A stretch of 64,000 bases of DNA from Planctomycetota bacterium (GCA_028823345.1 JAPKBR010000012.1:1-64000); one strand, 5' to 3'. Counted from the first letter of the stretch, positions 18,177-28,253 are shown. Numbers and translations are program-made. Notes: a model not told the origin generated them from the letters alone.

Positions 18177-19592
18177 ATGCGGGAGCCCACATGCATTTTA
18201 GGACTTCCCTTGGTTCCCCCACCAAATGGGGATATCCTTGAACAACGTATGTCTTCCACAAACCAGGAATTTGGTGCCCCAGGAGGGCATCTGAGCCTCG
18301 GCCCAGGGCTGCGGCTTGCCAGCTTGGAGCCCATTCTCGGGGCTCTGGGGGCAGCTTCGGTGGATCGGCTGGAAGACCTTGGAGCTCTTTTGGGCCCCCA
18401 AGACGAAGGCCAACGCGTGCTTGTGGACCTGCAGTCCCTGCCTACTGAAGACGCGGGTATCCTCAGCCGTTGGTTGCAGCGGAATCCCAGTTGCATTTTG
18501 GAACTGGTTGGCGGCGACCCGACCCGGGCCATTGCCCAGAGCTTGACCTTGCGGGCCAACGCCCACTGGAATCCCTGGCCCTTAGATACTGAAAGACTTG
18601 CCATGTGGGCCAGAGGGGAATACCAGGGGAGCTTGGGCGCAGACACTCCTTTGGCACCCCCAATCCAAACCAAGGAAACCAAGACGTCCCGTCAAGAAGA
18701 CCCGGAGCTACGCGCCATCGAAAAGATCCTGGGGGGCATGAGCAACGACGAGGGCACGGAGGCGCTTACCCCATTCGACACGGAAGCCAATCCAATGGTC
18801 ACGCCCGCCACCAAACAGCCAGAGCCCCAGCACTTGGATCCTGACCCATCCCCTGCGCCGGATCACGGCGCATTTGGTGCTGGACTTGATTCCGAAACGG
18901 ATCCGTCTCCAGAACCGTCTATCGATCCCAAAACGCCCCAACTCATCACCACCGAGCTCCCCAGTTGGTATCGAGACCAAGTGGCCGATCTCGCCGACAT
19001 GGCTCAACGCTTAGATCTTGGCCTACGCCAAACGTTGGAAGCCAGCGAAGAAGCAGAAAGCGACAATGCCCTGCGCGGACTCTCGGAAGACATTATGCGC
19101 CTGGGCCAATTCACCCGCACCATCGGGTATCTGGCTGCGCCCCCGGGCCCCGATGGTTCGACGGTGGACCTTTCGAACCTGGCGCAAGATTTCCTATCCA
19201 GCTTGGCCCACGAGGAAGACGGCGGGCCGCGTTACCTTTTCCGGGCCGCCCCGGACGCTGTCGTGCGTGCGGAAAAGGGCCTATTGGTCCTGGCCATCGA
19301 CGCGGTCCTAGCGGTCGCATCCCTTGCCACTGGAAGCAACGGCGAGGTCAAGGTGGGAGTCTCCACGGATGGGCCAACTGCCACCCTAGAAGTCACCTTC
19401 CCCGCTGGCCCCCTCGCACGCCTTGATGCCCCTCGCTGGCTCGAGCCCTATGCCCTGCACCGGCTCCTGCCAGGGGTTGGCCCCAACGCGATTCCCGCTG
19501 CCGCCGCCATTCTGACGGGCCAAGGCGGGGAGCTCACCATGGCCTTCGACGGGAATGAGCGCACTTTTCGCGTGACTCTTCCCTGCGCCTAG
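18177..19592 (+). CDS. Histidine-kinase-like pseudoenzyme
   Basis: A 471-residue soluble protein. Residues about 30-145 form an alpha/beta region of unknown type, 150-265 are disordered and Pro/Asp/Glu-rich, and 265-471 follow the layout of a kinase core: a two-helix segment (LADMAQRLDLGLRQTLE to MRLGQFTRTIGYLA) then an ATPase-like fold ending AAAAILTGQGGELTMAF. No phosphorylatable His sits in the DHp position and the N-box Asn is missing (LAIDAVLAVASLA), so ATP binding and phosphotransfer are unlikely. It precedes a Fis-type DNA-binding gene and a large TPR gene. ATG 18249 is an alternative start. Confidence 0.45.
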   Translation: MREPTCILGLPLVPPPNGDILEQRMSSTNQEFGAPGGHLSLGPGLRLASLEPILGALGAASVDRLEDLGALLGPQDEGQRVLVDLQSLPTEDAGILSRWLQRNPSCILELVGGDPTRAIAQSLTLRANAHWNPWPLDTERLAMWARGEYQGSLGADTPLAPPIQTKETKTSRQEDPELRAIEKILGGMSNDEGTEALTPFDTEANPMVTPATKQPEPQHLDPDPSPAPDHGAFGAGLDSETDPSPEPSIDPKTPQLITTELPSWYRDQVADLADMAQRLDLGLRQTLEASEEAESDNALRGLSEDIMRLGQFTRTIGYLAAPPGPDGSTVDLSNLAQDFLSSLAHEEDGGPRYLFRAAPDAVVRAEKGLLVLAIDAVLAVASLATGSNGEVKVGVSTDGPTATLEVTFPAGPLARLDAPRWLEPYALHRLLPGVGPNAIPAAAAILTGQGGELTMAFDGNERTFRVTLPCA

Positions 19593-19682
19593 GGTCCCCC
19601 AGGATTCCTAAAACGGGACTCCCGTCCGAGAAACCGGACAGCTAGTATTCAGCGCGCCCATGGCCCATTCCGATGGCAAGGT

Positions 19683-20075
19683 ATGGTTCCGTTCCACAAA
19701 AAACCTGCGCCCAACCCTGAGAATCAGGATGGAAGCTCAGCGAAGACCCCATTCAATAAGGTCCCGCCTAGACAACCTGACACCTCTAAGGAATGCGTAA
19801 TCCACAATGGCCCGTCAACGATTGTCCCGGGTCCGGACCTCGTTCCCATGGCTTGGGCAAAACCCCTGCTTGAGTTGCTCCAACAGGACCCTCTGCCGCC
19901 CCTCAAAGAAGGCTTGGCCATTCCCGAACGCCTGCTCATCATGCGCGCCCTCGACCTCACCGATGGTAGCAAGGCCGCTGCAGCCGCAATGCTCGGCCTT
20001 TCCCGATCCACCCTCTACCAGAAGATGGGCAAGTACCGCTTGCCCGCAGGAGAATCCAGCTCCCTTGGAGCGTAG
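19683..20075 (+). CDS. Stand-alone Fis-type helix-turn-helix protein
   Basis: A 130-residue protein. The first 60 residues are Pro/Lys/Asn-rich and probably disordered; residues about 77-118 form a Fis-type HTH (ERLLIMRALDLTDGSKAAAA followed by MLGLSRSTLYQKM), the DNA-binding module usually found at the C-terminus of NtrC activators. Receiver and AAA+ domains are absent and the gene begins with a clear ATG, so it is not an obvious decay product. It may bind upstream activator sites without driving sigma-54 by itself. It sits between the kinase-like gene and the TPR gene. Confidence 0.7.
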   Translation: MVPFHKKPAPNPENQDGSSAKTPFNKVPPRQPDTSKECVIHNGPSTIVPGPDLVPMAWAKPLLELLQQDPLPPLKEGLAIPERLLIMRALDLTDGSKAAAAAMLGLSRSTLYQKMGKYRLPAGESSSLGA

Positions 20076-20105
20076 GCTAGCTCCTGTTATCGACCTAAAA
20101 ATATC

Positions 20106-23100
20106 ATGAAGTGGACTTCTATACTGGGCCTCTTGCTCGCATTCGGCTCCCTCGGCTTCGTTGCCCGGGCGGTCTTCTCCCCCAACGACATCGATCCGAC
20201 GCAAGTGCTTACGCGCCTTGAGGCCGCCCTTGAGGGTGAGATCCTCGAGCCCGAGCCATTACTGCGCCTGAGCGAACACGCACTGCGCCACCCTTCCATG
20301 AAGGAATCGCCCCAGCTGCAGGCGCGCCTGCTCGTGGCACAGGCGGACCTTTACGTAAGCCTTGAATCCTGGCACGAAGCGCGACTCTGCCTCGAGCGAG
20401 TCAGCATGGCCATGGATCAAACATCCCCGGCGGTGCAGTTACGGCTGGCGAACATCTTCAACAAGGAAGACAAACCCGCAGAGGCTTGGCAATTGTGCGT
20501 CGAGATCTTGACCAATAGTCCCCAGCACGGTCCCGCTTGGGCCTTGAGGGGCTCCATTGAATCCGAGCAAGCCAAGTCCATGCTGGCTGGTGCCCAAGAG
20601 CACTTAGCCATGGCCATAGCAGGTCGACAAGGAGACCAGGCCGCCCTGATGGCAGAAGAAATCGCCATGCGCTCGCTGGACGACCAAGCACGCCTGCGCC
20701 TAGTGAACGAATTGCGTTCCATGTTTGAAGCCGCACGTGAAGGTGCCTTGGGGGTCCAAGCCCTCGCGAGTTTGAGTAAAGCCTCATCCCTCTTTAACAG
20801 CGCGCGCCAGTCCTATTCCCAAGCGGTAAATGTCTTGGCCCAAGCAAAGGACAAAGACGAGCTGGAAACGGGACATGAGGCCCTCGGCAACTTGCTGGCC
20901 CTCCTGTGGGGCGCACGACAAGACCTGACAACCGCTGAGTTGGGCTTGATCGCCTCTCCTCTGGTGCACGGCAAGAGCAGCAACGCAGTGGTGTTGGCCA
21001 CCTTGAATGCCCTTGAGGCCATGGGCCAAAAGGCACGAGCCGTAGCCCTGCTAAAAACCATCGATCTTTCATCCCCCAACATCTCTCTGGACCTTGTGGT
21101 ACGGGCCACTCAACTGGCCTGGCAATCACGAGACCACCGCCTGATTGGCCAACTCGCCAATGTACTTGGCGAACGGGGAACTCCCATTCAGCGGCGGCAC
21201 GCTTCCTGGTATGCGGCCATGAGCCTCTTCGACCGTGACCCCGAGAGCCAAGTGGATCGCATCGAGTACATCCACCGCGGCCTAAGGGTCATGGGCAACT
21301 ACCTTGAGGGCAAGCGCGTGCCACCCATGACTGATGGGACGGCGCTTCTTTTGCTAGCCGCGGCTTCGGGGTATCGCGAGCTGGAACAAACACGCGACGA
21401 GATGAGCTTGCTCACCGAAGCAGTCCAATTAGCTCCACACCTGGATGGAGAAGCTTGGTTACGACTCGCAGAACTGCAGGCCTCCGCCCCGGGCGCAGGC
21501 TACCGCAGCTCTGAAGAGAGCATGACCCGCGGTATGGCCCTGCTTCCGAAACGGGCCCTCGGATTGGTTCCCGCCTGGGAAGACCAGGGCAACGCCTCCC
21601 TGCAATCCGAGAACCGCTCCCTACTCACCATGCGCCGCGCCCTGGACAAAACGGGCTCCGGCCTGCGCGAATATGGTCCCGCGGCACGCTACCAGCTGGC
21701 CCACTCCTTCTTCCTTGAAGGGGACTATCCCACCTGCCAATCCCTAGCCCGTCGCCTGCGACTGGACTACCCCGGCCTATTGCCTGCACTTGACTTGGAG
21801 CTGGAAGGGTTTCTGGCGCGGGGAGCCATGGCCCAGGCGAGTCTGTTGCTGATGACACGCATCGACCTCACAGGCCCTGATAAGGAGTTCCGTGACTTTC
21901 TCACGCGAGTGGGAGCCCGGAACTTGACCGCTTCTCAGTACCGCCACCTCACCCAACAGGCCCCCCTGGGGGAAGGACGCTTGGCCATCGCCGAGCAGTT
22001 CCTCGTGCAAGGCGAGCCCGGGCGAGCGCTTGCAGCCCTCGGAGACGCCTCGGATGCAAATAGAGATACTGCACAGCACCACCTCCTGCGAGCAGAAACT
22101 CTGATCCTATTGGGGCGTTCCAAGGAAGCGACGCGCCCAGCAGCCCTGGCCGCCGCTGACCCACAGACTAGCGGTGCTGGCTGGCTACTGTTAATCCAAT
22201 CCCAACTCAAGGGCAGTCCAAAGAGGCTCGCCACCACGGTGGGGCAATTCATCGCATTGACCATGGTCCCGGAACTCGATTTTCCGCACCTAGAGGTCAT
22301 CGACACTCTGCTCGGCGCCACACGCCCCCAAGAGGCTGTGCGAATAGCCCGAGCCATGGACGAACACCCCGAGTTCCGTGGTGGCCCCTTGATCCAGCGC
22401 TTAGTCCTCTGCGACGCCCTCTTGGGCAATGATCAAGACCTAGCCGAGAGCCTCAATCGGTGGGAAGCCTTCCGCGGGGACGGTATCGTTGAATGGACTC
22501 GTTTGGTACTGGCCATGGACCGTGGTGAATGGAGCCAACTGCCCAGCTTGGCCATGGCAGTGCGCACCACCCGGGGCTTTCAAGGATCCCTTTGGCAAAA
22601 TGCTTTTCTGGCGGTTTGCGATGAGCAACCCGACGAGGCCCTACGCCTTGCCCAAGAGGGACAAGAGAAACACCCCCTTGATCCAAGCTGGAGCCTTACC
22701 CTGGGCTTGCTGCAAGACCTTGAAAACTTGCCGATCGCATTGCCCGAGTATCTGGGGGAAAGCGCCGTGCACGAACTATTTGCGGTGTTGCACCCCACCG
22801 ATCGTAAACGCGTTGACCCGCGCCACATTCTGAGCCTGCTCGGCGCTGCTCAAATCGAAGGCTGGGGACTTTGGGCGCTACCGCGCATCTCCAACTTGAG
22901 TCCCAAGCCGACCCTTTGGGCCCTGATGCTGGCTGAGAGAGCGCAGCAAGCCCTGGGCCAGGAAGATCGCGCGGAACGGGTGCGCATCGCGGTCACAAAC
23001 GGACATCCCACATTCTCACCGGCTTGGGTCCGACGGGAACGCGAAGCGGCCAAGAGGGCAGACGGTGACCGCTGGGCCCCGGAAATTCACGCCCTTCGGG

Positions 23101-24314
23101 TAGAGCGACGCAAGGCAGCGGGCCGTCAAGATTTGCAAGACGAAACGCGCAACACCCTGGACTCGGCACTCCTGGCTTGGGACTTGGGACAACCAGACCG
23201 CGCGCAGACTTTGCTCCAGAAGTTCCTCGTCGAACATCCGGACGAGCACGAGTTACGTTGGGTTTTGGGGCGTATCCACGCCTCCCAAGGGCGAAACTTG
23301 CAGGCCGTCGGGGCCATGTACAAGGTCTGGCAAAACCTCTACCCGATCCTGCCCATGGCCGACGATGGGCCCACCGCCCCGGGGGGCCGGATCCCCTTCC
23401 ACACACCCGGAAGTCCCCGCACGAGGGAGCTCCTGAGCATGATTCAAACTACGGTCGCCGGACCAGGCAGCAAGCTCAGCTTGGGTGACGCGACCTCACT
23501 GCTACAAGACATGGAGGAGGCCATCCCCCACGACCCCCTGATTCTCTTGGCCCGTACACGCGCGGATTCCCAATTGGATGACCACAGCACGGCCCTGGCA
23601 AAGGCCCGCGCCATGGGTGCCCTCGAACTTCTTGAGGACCGCCTCACCCTGATTGGGCTCGACCCGCGGGGCGAACTGTCCATCGAGGATGTGGCCGCCG
23701 GCAGTGCAGAGCTGTGGGGCACGTGGTTGCTGACCATTTCCCCCGACCTGGCCCACGACTTCTTAGAGCGGGAATTGCTACGCGCCCCCGGCCGCAGTGA
23801 TCTCTGGCGCTTGAACGCTCAAGCTCTGATCGACCTGGGACGCATCGATGAGGCCAGGGATCAACTCCATGCTCTCAACAGTGCTTCTCACTCCCCCCGG
23901 GGACTGTTGTTGCTGGCAGCCCTAGAGGCCCGCTCCGGTGCTGAACCAGAAGTAGTCTCCGCCCTTCTAGCTCCGGCCCGTAAAAGTCTGAATCCGAGTC
24001 AAACTGCCTTAGCTGATTTTTCAGAGGCCTGGGCTGATCTGCAGCACGGAGGCCCCGCGGGTCGCAACTTGATCACCCTCGGGCGCCTTTGGAGAGAGCG
24101 CGCGACTTCCGCCCAAGATCTTGATCAGGACAGCTTGAGGCTGGTCTACTACGCCACCTTGGTGCGCCGCAACCGCCCCAGAGACCAGACACTGCTCAAG
24201 CAACTCTCCGATGCCGCGTTGCGCCGCAGCCAGGGCACTAGTTACCTAGCTCCCACGATTCGAGCCATGACAGGGCTCAGCACTGCTCTTCAGGCGCAAC
24301 TCGGGCTGGATTAA
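20106..24314 (+). CDS. Very large TPR-repeat envelope protein
   Basis: A 1402-residue protein with an N-terminal hydrophobic segment (SILGLLLAFGSLGFVARAVF) that acts as a signal or anchor; there is no lipobox Cys. Almost the whole chain is helical repeat with TPR-like periodicity, for example AWLRLAELQASAPG, LRWVLGRIHASQGRNLQAVG and LWRLNAQALIDLGRIDEARD. No catalytic domain is visible. It is probably periplasmic and may be a scaffold. Following a kinase-like and a Fis-type gene and preceding polysaccharide genes, it occupies the place of PrsT, the TPR lipoprotein of PEP-CTERM loci, but lacks its lipid anchor, so that equivalence is only a suggestion. Confidence 0.78.
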   Translation: MKWTSILGLLLAFGSLGFVARAVFSPNDIDPTQVLTRLEAALEGEILEPEPLLRLSEHALRHPSMKESPQLQARLLVAQADLYVSLESWHEARLCLERVSMAMDQTSPAVQLRLANIFNKEDKPAEAWQLCVEILTNSPQHGPAWALRGSIESEQAKSMLAGAQEHLAMAIAGRQGDQAALMAEEIAMRSLDDQARLRLVNELRSMFEAAREGALGVQALASLSKASSLFNSARQSYSQAVNVLAQAKDKDELETGHEALGNLLALLWGARQDLTTAELGLIASPLVHGKSSNAVVLATLNALEAMGQKARAVALLKTIDLSSPNISLDLVVRATQLAWQSRDHRLIGQLANVLGERGTPIQRRHASWYAAMSLFDRDPESQVDRIEYIHRGLRVMGNYLEGKRVPPMTDGTALLLLAAASGYRELEQTRDEMSLLTEAVQLAPHLDGEAWLRLAELQASAPGAGYRSSEESMTRGMALLPKRALGLVPAWEDQGNASLQSENRSLLTMRRALDKTGSGLREYGPAARYQLAHSFFLEGDYPTCQSLARRLRLDYPGLLPALDLELEGFLARGAMAQASLLLMTRIDLTGPDKEFRDFLTRVGARNLTASQYRHLTQQAPLGEGRLAIAEQFLVQGEPGRALAALGDASDANRDTAQHHLLRAETLILLGRSKEATRPAALAAADPQTSGAGWLLLIQSQLKGSPKRLATTVGQFIALTMVPELDFPHLEVIDTLLGATRPQEAVRIARAMDEHPEFRGGPLIQRLVLCDALLGNDQDLAESLNRWEAFRGDGIVEWTRLVLAMDRGEWSQLPSLAMAVRTTRGFQGSLWQNAFLAVCDEQPDEALRLAQEGQEKHPLDPSWSLTLGLLQDLENLPIALPEYLGESAVHELFAVLHPTDRKRVDPRHILSLLGAAQIEGWGLWALPRISNLSPKPTLWALMLAERAQQALGQEDRAERVRIAVTNGHPTFSPAWVRREREAAKRADGDRWAPEIHALRVERRKAAGRQDLQDETRNTLDSALLAWDLGQPDRAQTLLQKFLVEHPDEHELRWVLGRIHASQGRNLQAVGAMYKVWQNLYPILPMADDGPTAPGGRIPFHTPGSPRTRELLSMIQTTVAGPGSKLSLGDATSLLQDMEEAIPHDPLILLARTRADSQLDDHSTALAKARAMGALELLEDRLTLIGLDPRGELSIEDVAAGSAELWGTWLLTISPDLAHDFLERELLRAPGRSDLWRLNAQALIDLGRIDEARDQLHALNSASHSPRGLLLLAALEARSGAEPEVVSALLAPARKSLNPSQTALADFSEAWADLQHGGPAGRNLITLGRLWRERATSAQDLDQDSLRLVYYATLVRRNRPRDQTLLKQLSDAALRRSQGTSYLAPTIRAMTGLSTALQAQLGLD

Positions 24315-24351
24315 CCTTTCGTCCGTGCAGACAGCAAGGCGCCTCTAGGCC

Positions 24352-25203
24352 CTACTTGTCAAGAAACCCTGAACGCACCAGGACACTTTCCATGCTCTCG
24401 CAGGGAAAGCGCTCCAAGAACGCATCCAAGCGGTCGAGGGTGCGCCCAAGCCCCACCCTGTGGCGGAACCGCTTCGACAAAGAAGCCTTCACCAGGGGTT
24501 GCTCGGGGTCAAACTCCCAAGGGTGCAAGTAGGTGGCTGTTGCCCTGCCCCGGCGCTCGAGGCCTGCAATCAGCCTGCGCTGCAAAGACCCAGGCAGCAA
24601 GCGAAAGTAACCTCCGCCCCCCACCGGCCAATTACGCCCCAGCAAGGGGAAGGTGGACACGGGGAACTCAACCATGGAGCCCCCATCCAAGTCCACTCGG
24701 CTGATGGCCGGCTCAAAACCGGGCACCCCGTAGGTTGGATGGCGAATCGGGTGCACGCTCGAGTCATAGGTGTAGCCGCGTTCTAGTAGAACATCAAAAG
24801 CCCACCAGGTATCCCGGTTCAGAGTGAATGTACTGGCCCGAAAACCCCGAGGTTTGGGAGCACCCGCTGCGGCGAGGGCCTCCTCCGTGCGTTGCAAATC
24901 AGCGTGCAAGCCATCGGGGCCTAACTCTCCCAGGAATCTGTGGTCATAGCCATGACTGGCGATCTCATGCCCTGCATCCAAACAACGGCGCACTAGGTCT
25001 GGATGACGTTCGGCGATCCAACCCAGGAAGAACATAGTGGCGCGACAATCCCGGCGTTCAAGCAGGTCCAGGATCCGCCCCATGGCAGGCTCAACCCGGC
25101 TCTCAAACTCATCCCATCGCTCGCGCGGGCAGGCGCGGGAATGATTCGCGACCTGAAACCATTCTTCCACATCAAAAGACATGGAGTGCAGCGGCTGACT
25201 CAT
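24352..25203 (-). CDS. Polysaccharide deacetylase, DUF3473/XrtA-associated type
   Basis: A 283-residue NodB-fold protein. SFDVEEWF (about 9-16) supplies the catalytic Asp, SHGYDH the metal His pair, and TYDSSVHPIRHPTYGVPGF followed by the C-terminal TYLHPWEFDPEQP are typical of DUF3473-containing deacetylases that occur in exosortase A loci. The family removes N-acetyl groups from polysaccharide. No signal peptide is seen, as is usual in this subgroup. It overlaps the GT4 gene by 4 nt. Confidence 0.9.
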   Translation of the reverse strand: MSQPLHSMSFDVEEWFQVANHSRACPRERWDEFESRVEPAMGRILDLLERRDCRATMFFLGWIAERHPDLVRRCLDAGHEIASHGYDHRFLGELGPDGLHADLQRTEEALAAAGAPKPRGFRASTFTLNRDTWWAFDVLLERGYTYDSSVHPIRHPTYGVPGFEPAISRVDLDGGSMVEFPVSTFPLLGRNWPVGGGGYFRLLPGSLQRRLIAGLERRGRATATYLHPWEFDPEQPLVKASLSKRFRHRVGLGRTLDRLDAFLERFPCESMESVLVRSGFLDK

Positions 25204-26366
25204 GATAGATCCCCCAGAGCCCGTTCCACCCGGCGCACGTTTCCTTCCCAGGTAAGGTCCTGATCCAAGATCGACTGGCGCGCAGCCTGGCCCAGGGCCT
25301 GGCGCAGGGGTGCATCGCTGACCAGTCGCTGGCAGGCGGCGAGCAGGGCAGCGCCATCACCCGGTTGTACAAGGAGGGCCTCACGCTCGTGCTGCAGTAC
25401 TTCACGCAGGTTCGGCTGATCGGGCGCAATCACGGGCAGCCCCGCGGCCATGTACTCGTGCAGCTTGAGGGGACTGGCATAAGGATTGATCGCGGGTACA
25501 AGCCCCACATCCATGGCCGCGAGAAGTGCGGGGATCTCAGCATGCAACCTAGGGCCCACCAAATGGACCCGATCCGCGACCCCCAAGGCTTGGGCCTGAG
25601 CCGCAAGGTCCCCGATGGCCGGGCCTCCGCCGATGATCACAAGTTGGGCATCCCGAAGTTCGCCCCCGGCTAAGGCTTCGATCACCAAGTCCAGACGATG
25701 CCAATCGCGTACCCAGCCCACAAAACCCAGGACCGGGCCGCTGACGTTTTCCAGACCCAGGTCCCGACGTGCGGCTTCTCGATCCGGGTGGGCATACTGG
25801 TCGAGGCACACACCATTGGGAGTCACCACCACCCGATCGGGATCCACCCCCATCTGAACCAGCGTTTCTCCGAGGACACCCGTGACCACACAAACACGGT
25901 CCGCCCCACGAAAGATCTCCTTCTCCACACGCTCCCCGAGCTTGGAAAAATAAAGTCCCCGAGTCTTGCTGAGCTCCAGGACCATTGGCGAGTTCACCTC
26001 CAACACCAGAGGCACCCCAAGCTCCTTAGACGCCCATAGACCCGCTCGGTTCCCGAAGGCATAGCGTTCATAAATCCCATCGGGACCGAATTCACGGCCA
26101 GCCCGCACCAAACGCCCCTTGGCGGGAACGGAATACATGTGCTCGGCAATCTCACGAGCACAGTTAGGGATGCGGAGAAGGGACCGCAGTCCCCCACTGG
26201 ACTCCTCTTGGATCAAATCGGCCTTAGCCTGGGGCGCGCCCCCCCGGGATACGAGGGCCACCTCCTTAACCCCGTGGCCCAAGCCCTCCAAGGCTTGGAT
26301 CATCGAGCGAATATGCACCGCTTGGCCATCCTCAGCCTGGGTGCGGTGGTGGTAGAGCAACTTCAT
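25200..26366 (-). CDS. GT4-family glycosyltransferase
   Basis: A 388-residue GT-B enzyme. The N-terminal MKLLYHHRTQAEDGQAVHIR is the acceptor-domain start of polysaccharide GT4 enzymes; the C-terminal domain has VLGFVGWVRDWHRLD, VGPRLHAEIPALLAAMDVGL and the donor-binding ASPLKLHEYMAAGLPVIAPD (EX7E-like). It uses an activated sugar in the cytoplasm to extend a lipid-linked glycan. The start at ATG 26366 overlaps the amidotransferase stop by 4 nt, making deacetylase, GT4 and amidotransferase one translationally coupled unit. Sugar specificity is not readable. Confidence 0.9.
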   Translation of the reverse strand: MKLLYHHRTQAEDGQAVHIRSMIQALEGLGHGVKEVALVSRGGAPQAKADLIQEESSGGLRSLLRIPNCAREIAEHMYSVPAKGRLVRAGREFGPDGIYERYAFGNRAGLWASKELGVPLVLEVNSPMVLELSKTRGLYFSKLGERVEKEIFRGADRVCVVTGVLGETLVQMGVDPDRVVVTPNGVCLDQYAHPDREAARRDLGLENVSGPVLGFVGWVRDWHRLDLVIEALAGGELRDAQLVIIGGGPAIGDLAAQAQALGVADRVHLVGPRLHAEIPALLAAMDVGLVPAINPYASPLKLHEYMAAGLPVIAPDQPNLREVLQHEREALLVQPGDGAALLAACQRLVSDAPLRQALGQAARQSILDQDLTWEGNVRRVERALGDLS

Positions 26367-28249
26367 ACTGTTACCTCCTCGCAATCATGCCGGCGGCGCC
26401 AGGCTTCGAAGACAAGCAAGGTCCAAAGCAACAACCCATGATCCGCCCGGCCTTCCAAATGATCATCCTGCAAGGCCTTCACCTTGGATAGGTCAAACCA
26501 CGTGGGTGGCAAGCCCCCCAAATGTTCACGGAGGGGCGAGGCCAGCGGGCCGCGCAACCAAGCACTCACCGGAATGTCGAACCCGCGCTTGGCGCCAGCG
26601 ATCACCCTTGGATCCAGGCGCTTACTGAGGGCCGCTCGCAAAGCCACCTTGCCTACTCCCCCATGGATCTTGTGGCCAATCGGCATGGGCGCAAAGCGTT
26701 CCACCATACGGTGGTCTAAGAAGGGCACCCGAACTTCCAAGCCAACAGCCATCGAGGCCCGGTCCACCTTGACCAAAAGCTGCTCGGCTAGGGTCGTGCG
26801 CATGTCCGCGTACTGGGTGCGATAGAGCGGGTCCGCCACATCAGGACGATGATGCTGAGCCGCCCAGTGGGCGAAGGGGTTCGCTTGGTCCAGGGCCTTG
26901 CCTAAGCCCAAATGCAAGAGCGAAAGGGCCGCAGGCCGGGCCATGTTGGAGACGCTATCCCATGCGGCGTGGGCCGATGACATCCCCATGTGAGTTAGAA
27001 ACGTCTTGCCTCGCATCCAACGTGGGGGGGCCCTAAATTGAGGGTGCATTCGGCCTACCAGTCCGGCCATGGATGCCAAAGGGCCCAGGGCCCGACGCGC
27101 GCGCTGCTCCATCAACTCGTGGATGTAACGGCGATAACCCCCAAAAACTTCGTCGCCACCATCACCTGAAAGGGCCACGGTCACATGCTCACGCGCCATG
27201 CGACAAACCATCCAGGTGGGCAAGTTGCTCGGGTCCGCATGGGGCTCGTCAAAGTTCCAGGGAAGGTGTTCTAAGACCGCCGTCGGGTCCGGTTGTTGAA
27301 CGGCAACATGATGCAAGGCACCCATGCGTTCGGCACTGATACGAGCCAGACCCGCTTCGTCGAATTCTTCTTCGCGGAAAGAAACCGTGCAGAGCTCCGG
27401 GGGATGGGCTCCGGCCCGTCCCATAGCATCCGCCACTCCGGCAGAATCCACGCCTCCGGAAAGGAACCCTCCCAAGGGCACATCACTCACCAAGCGTTGG
27501 GACACGGCACGATCAAGGTACTCAAGCACCTCCCCATCCTCGGGCGCAGGACTAGGACCCACCAAGGGCGGTGTCCACCAAGTACGCAAGACAGGGAACT
27601 GACCCGAAACCCACTCCAAGGAAGTCCCCGGCTCCAAGCGCTCAATACCATCCCAAGCAGACTCACTACCCGCCACAAACCCGCGCATGAGGTACTCCAC
27701 CATGGCGGTTCCCCGCACGCTGCGCGAGAATTGCCCAGATGCCAGAAGAGCCTTGGGTTCCGAACCAAACCACAGGCGCGCCTTATGCCGAGCCCAATAG
27801 AGGGGTTTGATTCCCATACGATCCCGGGCCAGGGTAATCCTAGGCGAGAGTCGGTCCCTGAAGTCCACGATCGCCAAGGCAAACATCCCCTCAAGGCGTT
27901 GGAAGCAAGCCCTGCCTTCCTTGGCGAACAGGTGCAGCACCACTTCCATGTCGCTGCCCGTGGCAAGACGGCACCCATCCCGGCGCAATTCCTCCGCCAA
28001 CTCAGAGTAGTTGTAGATTTCGCCGTTGCCCACCAGCGCAAGAGTTTGATCGGGCAACACGAGGGGCTGATGCCCGTGGGCGGGGTCAATGATTGACAGG
28101 CGACGGAATCCAAGGCCTACCCCATGGGCGGAATGGAAACCCTCATCATCCGGGCCGCGGTGCACGAGGGTGCGCGTCATGCGCATGAGTTCCTGTTGGT
28201 CAACTTCCCAGCGGGGGTCATCGTGGGCGAACCCGGTGAAGCCGCACAA
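26363..28249 (-). CDS. asnB: Asparagine synthetase (glutamine-hydrolysing)-type amidotransferase
   Basis: A 628-residue enzyme with an N-terminal class II glutaminase domain (Cys2 nucleophile in MCGFTGFAHD; RGPDDEGF; GNGEIYNY) and a C-terminal ATP-pyrophosphatase synthetase domain (FLSGGVDSAGVADAM; SGDGGDEVFGGYRRY). It is the length of AsnB-type proteins commonly encoded in exosortase/polysaccharide loci, where they probably amidate a uronic acid or related sugar rather than make free asparagine. That role is inferred from context, with UDP-glucuronate enzymes a few genes away. The stop overlaps the GT4 start; an O-ligase-like gene is 4 nt upstream. Confidence 0.9.
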   Translation of the reverse strand: MCGFTGFAHDDPRWEVDQQELMRMTRTLVHRGPDDEGFHSAHGVGLGFRRLSIIDPAHGHQPLVLPDQTLALVGNGEIYNYSELAEELRRDGCRLATGSDMEVVLHLFAKEGRACFQRLEGMFALAIVDFRDRLSPRITLARDRMGIKPLYWARHKARLWFGSEPKALLASGQFSRSVRGTAMVEYLMRGFVAGSESAWDGIERLEPGTSLEWVSGQFPVLRTWWTPPLVGPSPAPEDGEVLEYLDRAVSQRLVSDVPLGGFLSGGVDSAGVADAMGRAGAHPPELCTVSFREEEFDEAGLARISAERMGALHHVAVQQPDPTAVLEHLPWNFDEPHADPSNLPTWMVCRMAREHVTVALSGDGGDEVFGGYRRYIHELMEQRARRALGPLASMAGLVGRMHPQFRAPPRWMRGKTFLTHMGMSSAHAAWDSVSNMARPAALSLLHLGLGKALDQANPFAHWAAQHHRPDVADPLYRTQYADMRTTLAEQLLVKVDRASMAVGLEVRVPFLDHRMVERFAPMPIGHKIHGGVGKVALRAALSKRLDPRVIAGAKRGFDIPVSAWLRGPLASPLREHLGGLPPTWFDLSKVKALQDDHLEGRADHGLLLWTLLVFEAWRRRHDCEEVTV

Positions 28250-28253
28250 GGGG

